DNA from: Progne subis subis
Lineage: Eukaryota; Chordata; Aves; Passeriformes; Hirundinidae
Length of the DNA: 64,000 nucleotides
Direction of reading: 5' to 3'
NCBI GenBank assembly: GCA_022316685.1
Contig: JAKJHU010000005.1
Location: forward strand, 17,710,707-17,774,706
Of this stretch, positions 45,020 through 57,500 are shown piece by piece; the first letter of the stretch is position 1; every line of letters begins with the position of its first letter. The position numbers were made by a program, and so were the translations under genes. The notes beneath the pieces are model-generated. The model had not been told where the DNA came from. It searched no databases and saw nothing but the letters and a program-made list of their open reading frames with translations.

Positions 45020-47665
45020 CTGTAGGTAGAAAATGATAATGAAGTGGTTGCCCAGAGCACAGAAGTAAATTTTTTGAGTAAAGACATATATTTAAAGTTG
45101 TCCTGTTGGAAACTAATTTACTCCATTTTCTTATCCATGCCATTTATTTGCTCTGAATTTCATTCTTAATACTCATCTGCTTGTTTTTACTCTTGTTCCA
45201 AGAGTAAGCACCCTCTAATTCTAATCTGCCAAGTGTTTATTACATTGCTAATGATTGCATAAGTCATATTATTTTCACTTGTTCCTTATTTCGTATTCTG
45301 TGTCCTACAGTTAACAGGCCTTAGAGGTCCATTTTGGTTGACTGTGTGCTCAAGACAAATACCCACATCAGTATCTTGACCAAAACCCAAGAAATGGTAT
45401 GTGATGAGCATGAAATATTAAACCATTTATTTTCTGAGTGCTGATTTCAAGGGTTATTAAATCTGAACCAAAACTTTTCAATTAGCTGGAATCTTAAAGC
45501 CACAAAAATATACAAGATGAATTATTTTCCATGCTAAGGGTTTACTAACAGTCTGAACCTTCCAGACCATCAGAAATCAGAGAGAATACAGATTTTCTCC
45601 AGACACTTTTCTTAAGGTAAAACTTCAGTTTATCAAGTGCTCCTTGGAGAAAAATTCATAGCAAAATAGATTGATTGAAAACATTTCATTTTTTAAAACA
45701 TTCATGTTATCTTTCACTATCCACTATAATGAAAGTGGATTGTAGCTTCCCATCCCTTGCTTAACACAATGCAAAGTAGATAATAGCCCATGACTTTGGG
45801 ATTTTAATGAGTATTACATTTAAAAAAAATAGAGTCTATACAGAATGACAAATGTGCATATGTGAGACACTGAAATGTTGAAGGTTAATGACTCAGGCAA
45901 TGGTCCATTTGCAAAAGCAGTTGATTGCTGTGCTGAGGTCAGAAAACATCTAAACTAAGGGGAGGAGCAGATTTTTTGGGCGTGTGGTGGTGAAACATCT
46001 GATTTGCAGAAGAACAGCCCAGGTGTCTCACCACCAGAGGATGACCAAAACAAAATGACCTTTGTTTAGCAAGGAGATATTTTTTGAGCCAGATTAGGAA
46101 AAAGGCCAATAAGAAGCAAATCCTGTGGAGCTGGGATAATGCTTTTTATTATGCCAATATCCTCCTTACACAGCTGACTGTGGTGTAAAATTCTTCTGCC
46201 TGGGGGCATGTATCTGGACATTCACACACAGGGGTTCATCCCTTCTGAGAAGACCTCACCAGCCCAGCTACACTGGCAGGAGTAAAAACAGTCATGTCTT
46301 AGAAGGGGTCAAAAACCACCAAAAAACCCAACCTCATTTCTGGGGCCTTCCACCAGAGGACAGCACATGAGTCACAGTGTTGCTGTGTAAACAGTGTAAA
46401 ACTACCGTCCAGGGGAGGTACCTGGGAGTTCCCACATGAACCTGAAGGCCTCTTTACCCACTGAACTTTATGTTGTGTGGGGTTTTCCCCATCCTGAATG
46501 GATCAAGACTGTGGCCATCACTTTGACCAAGAGACATATAAATTGCAACAATTAAGTCTTGTTGATGGATCCACATGTGGTGGTATCTTTCCCCTCCACT
46601 AACTATTCCTTCCCTTCCCTTCCCTTCCCTTCCCTTCCCTTCCCTTCCCTTCCCTTCCCTTCCCTTCCCTTCCCTTCCCTTCCCTTCCCTTCCCTTCCCT
46701 TCCCTTCCCTTCCCTTCCCTTCCCTTCCCTTCCCTTCCCTTCCCTTCCCTTCCCTTCCCTTCCCTTCCCTTCCCTTCCCTTCCCTTCCCTTCCCTTCCCT
46801 TCCCTTCCCTTCCCTTCCCTTCCCTTCCCTTCCCTTGTTCCTTGTTCCTTTTTTTCCCGTCTTCCCTTTTCCAGTTCCCTGTTCCCTTGTTTCCTTTTCT
46901 TCTTTATTGTCAGATTTCTATAGTTAATAATGAAGTCTGCTGTATACCTCCTTTCTACTGCAACCAAATTGTTCTAAAATTAACCTGCCATATTTATATG
47001 CATATATACATGTACTTATGCAGCTATCTATCTATCTATCTGCACTGGTCAACCAGTGTCATTTCACTCTAATCCACCCCAAGGGATCTATTAACAAGAA
47101 CCTCAGTCTTCCCTGACTTCAGGGGTGGGTCACAAGAGCACAGCACTGTAGAGTCCATTGAGGAAAACCTGTTCCAGGTCTAAGCAATTTACAGGCTAAA
47201 AAGGATGTACAACACCAAACATTGGCTGGAAATATTGAGAGGGGGTAGAAAGGTAAGACAAACCCCAGCAAATTTCACCCTGCTTTTTCTGTAAAGTCAG
47301 TAAGACTTATTCTTCTTGGATTAAATTACACTGGTGAAATTATAGTGTTTCATTAAAGATTAGTTTCAAAAAGACTTTTCATATATAAGCAAAAGATTAT
47401 TTTGTTTAATTATTCTCTTTCAGAAACCTTCTGCAAACTGCAGAAGCGTGGTACCTTTTACCATCACAAAATTTTAACTGATACCATATAAAACTTTTCA
47501 GTTCAGTTTTCTCTCTCACATTGCTCGTTTTTTGTCTTATAACAACCAGTGGTCGAAGGAGACTCAGTATGGACACAGGGAAAGATTTATGAGACAAATG
47601 TTAAGTGATGGAAAAAGAAACAAGAGCAGGACTGAGTCAAACATTGCAACACTTTTCCAACTTAC
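45020..47665 (-). other. LAMA2: LAMA2 intron, 2.6 kb, with large pentanucleotide repeat
   Basis: It contains the (TTCCC)n tract at 46606-46836, a degenerate pyrimidine-rich extension to about 46910, a short CTAT run at 47025-47040, and an unclassified GC-richer block at 45950-46605. Confidence 0.85.
46606..46836. repeat. (TTCCC)n pentanucleotide microsatellite, about 45 copies
   Basis: A perfect tandem array of TTCCC over about 229 bp with no visible interruptions, followed by a degenerate pyrimidine-rich stretch to about 46910. On the LAMA2 sense strand it reads (GGGAA)n. Long open frames across it in several frames (Pro/Ser/Leu or Gly/Arg/Glu repeats) are artefacts of the repeat. Confidence 0.98.
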
Positions 47666-47782
47666 CGTTAGGAATGGCTGACAGCTTTCCTAAGGTTTCA
47701 TTCAAACCTCTCAAGAGAATGGAATTCTTCTCATCAGCATCTTTCAGCCTGTTCTGTGTGTTGTCCAGATTATCACCATTTT
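47666..47782 (-). CDS. LAMA2: LAMA2 exon, coiled-coil domain
   Basis: This 117-bp exon enters with two bases completing a Glu codon, then reads NGDNLDNTQNRLKDADEKN and SILLRGLNETLGKLSAIPN, and ends one base into the next codon. The acceptor is TTTTCTAG and the donor GTAAGT. Residues alternate between hydrophobic and charged in a coiled-coil pattern. NET is a possible glycosylation site. The motif LGKLSAIPN followed by D-T-A in the next exon is characteristic of alpha-2. Phase closes on both sides. Confidence 0.93.
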
Positions 47783-50700
47783 CTAGAAAAAATGTGGATG
47801 ATACAAGTGCTTTAATTCTTTATTTTCACTATCCTTTCTTTGCACATAATTTAAAACGCCTAATAATAAACCAGCCATTTTTATCTAAGATATTTGACTG
47901 TGTAAAAAAAGAAAGTCCAGCAGAACTTGTGGGGTTCACTGATCATCTTCTTCAGTTTCTTTAAGTTCCCTACTTCCATAGTATCTAAATACTTGAGTTC
48001 CTTGTACTCTTGAGTATATTTATCATGGGTTATCAAAGGCGTGCAGAGGAAAGAACATGTTATGATGTTACAATTTAGGCAAATTCACACAATGATCACT
48101 GATAGATTCAACAACTGTGGTATTAGTCATAGTTTTGATGCCTAGATTAAGCTACTGCCTTTCTTCTTAGGGTGGCTGCCTGAGCTGAACGTGTTGAATG
48201 TGGTGTGAAAGAAACAAGACCCATTGGGCCCCCTTGCTGTTGCAATTAGTGGCCAGAGCCTAGTTCTCTTGGATTTTCTCAAAGATGTTGACAATAACAT
48301 CCAAGGAAAATATAAGGTCACTAATTGTCAATATGAGATGAATACACTAATGACAAGTTACTATGAAATAAATATTCTAAATTATTTGGGAAAACACCCA
48401 CCTAGTGAAAAAACCATTCATAGTTAGGAATTGGTTCAAATCAAAGGACCAGTACAAATCAAAGGCACAGGTGTGTCATATTTAGTACATCACAGTTGAA
48501 ACTGATGTCCTCATTTACAAGTAAGTTCCTATTTTTCAGCATTTTTTTACACTGAATAAAAATTATGCAGAGTCTTTTGAACCATATCCAGCAGAGCAAT
48601 GCAACAATCTCAAAACTGAGATTCCATCTAAGCTTTATGGCTATTGAAACAGACATTATCCCAAAATTAAGAAGTAAATTTTGACACAAAATAATGTAGT
48701 TAGTGCTTAAACTACTATTGTAGTGGACATTTTTCATCATGTCTCTGTAACAATATGAAGCTCTTTGGAACAGACAGCTGATAATTTCTTACCTTAAAGG
48801 CATGTCCTACTGGGAAACTAATTTAACATCACTGAGCTTGATAGCCAGAAGAGAAGAATAATTTGTAGAAAAGGAGTTCAGGATGACAAGCTATGACTGC
48901 AACCTTCGGGTTTATGACAAGTTATTGAAAATAAACACCTATGTGGTTCACATTCCACAGATTCTAAAAAAAGTATGGTTTCTTAGAATTAGATGTGCAA
49001 GAAGCAATTTGTAAAGAGAAAAATCAAACAAAATTTATATTGGCTACAAGAAGTTATTAATTAATTTTTCCAAGGCTATAGCAAGGCTGAAACAGCACAT
49101 GGAATTTAAATGAGAACTATACTTTTGTTGCTAGACCTTTTGAAATGTCATTGAGGAAGAAATCTGTTTGCTTTATTTAAATTAGAACAACACACAGGAC
49201 TGCAGGAGTGCCCAGAGATAAGCCTTCACTCCTGCAAAATGTTCTGCAGAAGAACAGGACATTTGTGTGAACTATGAGAGGCACAGTTAACACTAGAATA
49301 AAGTTTGGAAGAATTGCATGTATTATATGATCACTCTTCTCCTTAAAAACAACTTCATTTTAAAATGACAGGTCGTGTCCCCACTGCTGAAGGAGGCTAC
49401 TGGTAATGTGATATTGTTAAACCAGGATATACTAATGAGATTCTGGTTTTGTGTGCCCTGAGATTGTATCTGAGTTGTTTTCCTGTTAGATAAAAATACA
49501 AAAAAACCTGCTTTAATATCCACCATTTAATTCTGAAATTATGGTCTGCCTGATAATTTCTTGGTGTTTCTAGTGGAATGTTAGTGTTTATAAAGTGTGT
49601 CAATATTTCTGAGAAGTTTTACTCATTTATGGTGATGGTGCTCTAATTTCGTAACATACTTTTAAATTATCTGTTTTTCTCCTCTCTGTACTGCTTATGC
49701 AGCATGCAAATTTTTTTGTTTATTTCTGTTATATTTCTGAAGAATTATATTTCCAGACTTCTGTTTTCAGCTTTGTAGCCATATCAGAAAACTGTTTTAT
49801 ATAGAATTTAACAAAGGAAAATTTCCTAGAAATTCTGAAATTGAATATTGAGATACCAGTATGATTTTTTTTTCTTTTTTTTAAAATTTATTTCCTCAAA
49901 TACAGTTTTACTGTGGGCAGGGTTTTTTTAGTGACAATAATAAAGCCATAAATAAGTGTTCCTAGGGAGGCTCTTACACAATGAGAAGTGAGGAGATACT
50001 ATGACTCATGTCAGCTTTTCAAGGAAATTGTTTATTTTTTACAGAAATATTGAGTTTTACTTTGAAGTAACTTCTTACCTTCTAATCCAGATGGCATCCT
50101 CACTAAACACTGGACTAATCTGTTGCATGAATCACAAACTGAAATGACTTCATGTCAGCTTTTCCACATCCTTTAATTATTAGCATTTACGAAAAAAGCT
50201 GTGGCAATGATGTGAAGGCCCAAGATCCTCGCATTAATCACTGAAGTTAGTCAAAACACAGGCAGCTACAGTCTAAGACAACAGAGCCTATCTGACTTGG
50301 AAGAGGTTAGCAGGTCTGCACTGAAAGTGCCAGGAACTGTCAACTCTCATTAAAGTGTAGGTTGAGCAGTATCATGAGAAATTCATCTCAATCCTGTTTT
50401 CACTTGATTAGCTTTGCACAGAGATGGCACAAGATGCCAATAAATGCACTATTTGTTGTTCAAATCAGCAAAACTAGTTATGCATTGCTGAAACGAAATC
50501 CTAAAGAGTAAGCAGGAATCTGAAGGACTTTGCATGTATCAGCCTTTGCATTTGCTGGCTTGGTTAACATGAACAAAGATTTTCAATTTCTGTTTATATT
50601 AAACAGAGCATTACAGGATAAAGCATCATCCCTTATTCCTCTGCATGAATGAAGTGGAGTCAAGTGAAAACAATGCTGTGTCCATATGTTTAATCTTAAG

Positions 50701-53700
50701 ATGAACTCAGGAATTTAGTTGCTTACTGCTCATACAGAGTGATTCATGAGAGACACACAGTTTTACAAGTCTCTGCAGATCACACAAACAGATGACGCTG
50801 GTTTATTGCTGATGATGTGCCACCATCATGGTGGAACATGCACACAGAAGAACCCAGCAGAAACAGGCGTCTTCTGACAGTAGGGATAAATGCCTGTTTT
50901 TCCATGTGAAACTGTCCAAGAATACATCAATAAGGCTATGCTACCAAATGTATGTATCCCAAAACCAGACTGAAGTTGGAAATCTACCGTGGAGCAACAC
51001 GCGCATGTGTTTTTATTGACTGGAGACTGCAGAAATGAGCTGACTGTTACGCACATCCCTTTCTGTTATCTTTGTGTTACTTCTTCCAAATAACATTGGA
51101 ATAGCACAATCTCATCCTATAAAGAGGAACATGGGTCACAAGCTGAATTTTTTTTCCTGAACCAAGCAAGACTTAGAAACTGGCAGAAAGAGAGAGGAGA
51201 AAGAGACGTAACTAGAGAAAAGCAGCTAATTAAGTTTAACTTTTTCAAAGAGTACCTTCTGCACTGACTGCCGTAATATGCCAGGTTGGCAGAAAGACAA
51301 CACAGAGGAGAATACACACAAGGGATCTATCAGCTGGATATGTTGACTATCACCTGGAAAGTGTTTTAGCAAAAAGTATTCATGTGTTGTCCGACAAGAC
51401 ATGTCCCCCTCAAGTTGTAAATTCTCAAGCAAAAGAAATTACATTAGCAGAATTTCAGTAGCCACCTGCCAGCAGTCTTCAGGTAAACAGGAGTTTATGC
51501 ATCATATTTTCACTTTTCATTGATCAGCAGCAATTACTCACTAGTAGCCCAAATTTCAAAATTCCTTCTTAGCCACAGTACTACATACAGATTTTGCTTC
51601 TCCAACCAGGGTTATTCTTTCTAACTCCTAACTCCACAGACAGAGAAATGACTATATCTCCATTTTAATAGCTTCTGTCAGAAGCTTTGCTTTGTAAGGA
51701 CTGTTTCAGCAGTCTTTGGTGGTAATATAAAACATTTTCATGATTAACAGCCATTTTATAACTCAGGTAATTGGCCACAAATCAGGGAAATGACATAATG
51801 TATAGGAAGAAAACACTCCCATCTCCATCACTACCCAGGCTGCATTTTTGGAGTCTATATTAGTTGAGTGGCTTATGGGTCTTCATTACTTTAACTAATG
51901 TACTTCCTGTAGTGCAGACAGAGAAATTTTAAGGTAGTGATTAGCTCTGTCTAACAGATCTTTATAGAGTGCCCATTAGCCATCCTGCACTTCCAGCTGA
52001 GACTCTGAAAGTGTAGCTTTATATGGATTCTAAGAAAATACATTTCTATTAGTTTGGCACTGAACTCTCAATTTCTCTCGTGGGAAAATCAAGACATCCA
52101 GAAGGTATTATGCTCATAATACTAGTAACATATGTTCTATGTTATTCACAATACTAATAATATCACCACTTTTGTGCAAAAGCTGGGTGGGAAATAGAAG
52201 TCTGTCATTGCATTTTCCTCTTACACATCTGCATTCTGAGCACAGAATGATCTCCATGGGTCTAGCTGTGGAGCATGGACATGTTTTATTAGATGTAAAA
52301 AGGCATACTGTTCAAGTTCAGAATGTTTGTCTTTATGAAGCACTTTAAGATGTATTGAAGAGCTTTAAATAATGCTCCATCTCATTACCCTTCAGTTTGG
52401 GGCAAAAACAGACAAAGATCTAATATATGCATTTTAAGCATTGCTGTTTGGTTGCATTAAATTTGCTTTACTAATCTCTAGGCTGTCTAGACATTTTATT
52501 CTGAATTACCAAACTGTTATCAACCTTAATTTTCACTGGTACAATGAGAAAATAACCCTTTTCAAAATTCTCTGCAGTAATGCTTGTAATAGATCTTGTC
52601 TCAGGGTTAAATTGAACAACCACATGGACACACGGAATTCACCCTCCATCCTCGTAGAAATTCCATTTTAATTTGTCCTTGGAAACAGGGCACTGTGCTT
52701 TACTCCACTACACATGCCTGAGGGGCACAGAGAGTGATGGACTCCACCCTGGGGTGCCGAGTCTGCTCACTGGAACGCTGTGGCAGGGGAGAGGTGGCAC
52801 AGCTGTTTTAGTGTTTCTTATACACCAGCCATGGCAGGCTACAGCAGTTTGCTTTCCAGAAAGCATCACTATTTTTTCCACTTCTGCCATGCTACTGAAA
52901 TTGCACACTGGCCTCTTCCCATAGTCTTGTGATTTTTTATAATATATTTCCTGAAATATGTTCTTTCAGCCCTGAATCTGCAAGTAGAGTTGCAATAAAG
53001 AAGACCCTAAATATACATCCAAGATTTACTAGTAATGCAGACACATTCCTTTCCCTCAGTTCAGCTACAAGAAAATAATTGTTTTTCACTTTGAAAAGTG
53101 TATGACAATGAAATGCAATTAATGACCTTATGAATCATTATGCTTTATGACCTTTTTAAATATTATATTCATTTGCTAACTAGTTCTGCAGTTGGGAATC
53201 CTAGAGCTGCCAAAACTAAATTCAAGTGTAGTAATAGCCAAGAGACGACTAAGCTGTATGGATAACCTCCTTTATGCTGTATGCTCTTCTTAATGCATCA
53301 CCCAGGAGGCCAAAGAGAATTTTGTATGCAAAAACATGGAAGACAGGATACTATTATGAAAATCTGCCTTGATTGAATAATAAACAAGTTTCTTATTAGT
53401 TTCTTAGTTTAACTAAGCTAGCAGGATGGGGAAGATTCATGCATCACCTATGTGACAAGTTTAAAACTCAGCCTTAAATATTTATTGTGTATGATTTTTA
53501 TTGCCCTTATTGTAGTTAGCAAGAGAAGACCTAAGTTCCCTCCTCCTCAGCCTTCTTGTCCAAGAAATAGACAGGGGACAGGAATTCCTGCATAATGCCG
53601 GGACACAGAACAGGAGAATCTTCTTCATTGGTACACTGTTCAATTTCAAATCAGGTAATGAATTCTACTTTTTCTCCTAAATGGCTTCTTCATACCAGAA

Positions 53701-53765
53701 GCACAGCAGTCTCACTTTTTTTTTTCTTCTATATAGTGGGTCTGAATGCCATATGCTGCACATAC
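47783..53765 (-). other. LAMA2: LAMA2 intron, 6.0 kb (largest in window)
   Basis: AT-rich, with a T-rich patch near 49866-49890 and a GC-richer patch at about 52700-52870. No transposon family is recognised. Confidence 0.75.
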
Positions 53766-53868
53766 CTTTAACATCACTTTCTAACATCTTGGCTTCATTA
53801 AGGACCCTGAAGCTTTTCTGAAGAGAGCTCTTGGCACCATCCTTCAGTGATCCTTGTGGACCAGATGT
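53766..53868 (-). CDS. LAMA2: LAMA2 exon, coiled-coil domain (phase mismatch at its 5' junction)
   Basis: This 103-bp exon reads TSGPQGSLKDGAKSSLQKSF and then RVLNEAKMLESDVK, plus one base. The acceptor is GTCTACAG and the donor GTATGT. The match to alpha-2 is clear (SLQKSF, LNEAK). The 3' end joins in phase to the next exon (G+AA gives Glu). At the 5' end the acceptor implies phase 0, but the exon before ends with one spare base. A 102-bp exon would fit. Either one base too many is present at one of the two splice borders, or a very short exon was missed between them. Confidence 0.88.
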
Positions 53869-54025
53869 CTGTAGACAAACAAAGAAAGCCTCAAACATAC
53901 AGAAAAGTCTGAGGTCATAAAAGATCTGTGATCATGATCTAAGTGAACAGTCAACTAAATTTTACATGTGCATCAGTGGGCTCTGAATTACATCCCCTTG
54001 CCATATTATTAGTCTAAGAGAACCA

Positions 54026-54092
54026 AAAAACAACAACAAAAACCCCAACAAACAAACAAACAAACAACTCCCCCCAAAACCACACACACAGT
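54026..54092. repeat. A/C-rich low-complexity stretch with (CAAA)n
   Basis: AACAACAAC, then about five CAAA units, C runs, and CACACACA. Confidence 0.85.
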
Positions 54093-55385
54093 TCTAAATA
54101 TTTTTTTTTAATGGAATGTCAGATCCCCTTTGGAATATCAGAGGTTTCTTCAATAAAGAGAGACAATGCTTACAGTATTAAAGAAATGGATTTGACTGTA
54201 AGAGCAAAACTGTCCAAAACCAACAAACAAAACATATTTCAACTTAAACATATACTTATCCTTCCAGCCACGGACAGAACACCATGCAACACAGTATTTC
54301 TCTCTAACTGTAGCTACAGAAACTTTAGAGGTGAGACAGGATCTGGTAAATTTGGTAATGACAACTGAGATTCATTTGTGGTTAAATAAATAATTATAAT
54401 TGCTAGGTGAAATAATAATAATAAAAAAGAAATAGAGTTTTAAAAGAAGGGCAAACTGCAGTTAATCTGAAAGAATTTTATTACTTAGTATCCATCCTTC
54501 ATCTTATTGTGCTACTTAAAGATTTTTCTCCTAAAAAACATCCACCTCTACCTTCAGTGCAGAGACTGATCAATAGAAGGAATGATTTTTCTAAATTAGA
54601 TTAGTGTTTTCAGTCAGTAGGAAATGCTCCAGGTTCTGAACCACTTACTGTTCAGTTTGTAAGACTGAACCCAGGTCACACATCATACTGAATATATTTC
54701 TTTGAGAATACTCCTGACAGCCAGATAACATTCTATATTAGTCATGGGTCATAGCCTTGTAACTGGTATGTAATTAAGAAACAGCTATTTCTCATTTTCC
54801 AGAGCAGATACATATACTCAAAAATTAGCTGTGTGTCAATTAAATGACACAATTATTACTGCTATTCATTATATTTATAATGAGCAAGCCCGGAAGTGAC
54901 ATTTCACATATTGCTGAAGCTCTGATGTTTTTCAACGACGCTGTAAAAAACATAGTGAACTTGCTGTTTCTCTTTCTTTTAAAAATCTTAGAGAATGCTT
55001 TGGATACTTTCAAAATTCAGAACGAAGCTTTTTGTTATGGGATATCTCATGGTATATATGTTGCCATGTCAGAGGGATATAGATATTAAAAATTCCTTGT
55101 ATTTAGATGGTAAGTAAATGTATGCTTTTATGTGATTTTAAGAACTAAGGCACACATCACTGCCATTTTTCAAGCTCACCTGAAATATTAATCTGTGTAA
55201 ACATTCTTTTCAACAACAAAAACATATATATTCAAAAGGTGAAAAAACCTAGTTTCTTATTGATTTTCTCTATCACATACTAGCAAGCAGCACTGTTAAC
55301 AGAAAAATATTTTAAAAATCAGGAAAATCTCCAAAAAACTACCCAGACTGCTCCTGAAGGAAGAACCTTTGGCCAGATTTTGTGA

Positions 55386-55421
55386 CAGATGCACCTATCA
55401 AATCAGATGCACCTATCAAAT
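55386..55421. repeat. Perfect 18-bp tandem duplication
   Basis: CAGATGCACCTATCAAAT occurs twice head to tail, followed by the start of a third copy (CAGATA). Confidence 0.93.
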
Positions 55422-56002
55422 CAGATAATACTTTTAAATTTCTTTTCCCCCTGGAAACAGAACCCAGGCCATGATCACTCTGTGGCTACTGACTTAAAAA
55501 TAAGGACTGCTGTTGTTGTTGTTATTACTACTACTAGGCGGGATTGACTGGCTGATGAAGTAGTTTATAGTCAATAAAAAGAAGTTGGAAGGCCAGATTC
55601 ACTATGCAAAACCAAGAATTTCAACAAATAAGGGACAGTAATTGGGCATGTGCTGACAATTAGTCAGAAACAGATTTCAGCATAAAGCCAGTACTAGAAA
55701 AGGCCTTTCAGAGAGAAATAAACTTGTACTTATTAAAAGCTTTATTTATTATTTAAAAATTTGAAAATAAGGATTAATAGATATGTGATACAAAATGTAC
55801 TTTTTTTACTAGTTTTTCTTGTGGTTCATGAGATGTCAAGTTATGATGCAGTCAGTAATCAAAACCCAAAGATTTTATGACTTTGTGTAAGGCGAGTTTG
55901 TATGCTTGTGGAAGCCTGGGTCACAGTGAACCACTTTATAATTTAGTAGGGTTTACAGCCAACAGACTTTGACATTACTTTCTAAATTACAACAAATACT
56001 GT

Positions 56003-56065
56003 AAAAAAAAAAAAAAAATATTAAAAAAAAAAAAAAGAAAGAAAAAGAAAAGGAAAAAAAAAAAG
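56003..56065. repeat. A-rich low-complexity stretch
   Basis: A16, then TATT, A14, then GAAA/GGAA units. Confidence 0.9.
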
Positions 56066-57457
56066 AAGATTGTGTTTCAAAATAAATTTGAAAATTGCAG
56101 GGTCTCTGGAATTAAATTTGTTCTAATTCTGTCTCTTCCAAAATGTCTATAATCTGCGGGCAGTACCTTCCTCTCCCTCTTTCTTCATGACCCCTACTCT
56201 TCCCTTGCAAACTGCCTGCAGTTTGAATCTCTGATTCATCTTCTGGCAGAAGTGGGACCATGTTACATACCCAAGCAGTGCTGTCTCAGTCATGGTTTAG
56301 AGGCATAAATGCACTGGAGCAGTGTTTGGGTTCACATGAATTTACAGACGTAGAAGGTTTTATAGGCATCAGTGCTAATTAAAATCAGTTAAAAAGAGTT
56401 CTGCCTTGTTCTTAAATTATTTTCTTTTCACATACACTGAAGTTTTCTCCTATGCAATAGATAGGGTTACTTTCATCTCTACCAGTCCTGAAGATGGATG
56501 CCAAAAATAATTTGCACCTCAGGGCATCCTCACAAGGATGGCTAGGCAGCTTTTTGTAAGGAAATCTGGACACCAGCAGAACTCCTGGGGCACCACTTAC
56601 AAAGAAACTCAAAATCAAAGAAGAAAGCAGGACCCTGAACACTCAAAGTGTCCTCTGTGCTTTCTACAGTTCCCAGCCTGAGAGTCCTCTCTAAAAAGCC
56701 TAAGAATAATCCACTTTTGAATATATAGTGTAAAACTATGATTCTGATCTATAAGATACGAGTAGAATATGTTAACCTGACTCCTATCAGTTACTGCCTA
56801 AGTAATAGAATGCTGAAACTGCCTGAATGCTTAAGATTTCTCATTTCTGATTAATTTATTTTGCTTTCAAATGGGAGAGAAAATCCATCATAAAAAGCTC
56901 AGGAGGAATTTTTCTGTCACATTTTTAATACATTTTTTCCAATAATTTATCAAGCTTCCTGTAATCACAATGGATTTTGAGCATCTTTTCATTCATGCTT
57001 TTAGCAACATTAGCTTAATTTGAAAATGAAGTGAGGTTACCATTACAAACCAAAACTCAAAAAATCCTTGATGTATCACTAAGGTTCTTGTAAATAATTT
57101 GATCCAGTGATGTACAGGATAGAACCTAAACCCAAAACCTGTCTCTACTGTCTCTGGTTCATACACCAGTTCGTTGCTGTTGGGAAACCTTCCTCCTCCT
57201 GCCCCAGCATTAATCCTGGTGAATGGGAAAGGTGAGGACCAGGCATGCATAGTGAGCTACAGCCCTTTTCTCCATTATTTGCTTGCAGCTGGAACTCAGA
57301 GTCTTTTACAGAAGACAGGTATCCACAGCAGCTCTCATATAGAAGAGAAAGTGGCTGCATCTTTCAAAAGAAGGGGTAAGACATGATCTCCTTTTTTTAC
57401 ACTGAGTCCCCAGAGCAACATCTCAGAAAGCAGGCAACACAGTTTCCAGGGGCTTAT

Positions 57458-57500
57458 GCTGCCTTCTAGGAGCAAATTCACCCCTGCTGCCTTCTAGGAG
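57458..57500. repeat. 15-bp direct repeat, 28-bp period
   Basis: GCTGCCTTCTAGGAG occurs twice, 28 bp apart, apparently a partial tandem duplication. Confidence 0.85.

Noticed and set aside
46559..47072. Open frames of 120-165 codons on both strands across the pentanucleotide array
   Set aside because: They consist of FPSLP or GREGK repeats translated from (TTCCC)n; a 5-bp unit keeps several frames open by chance.
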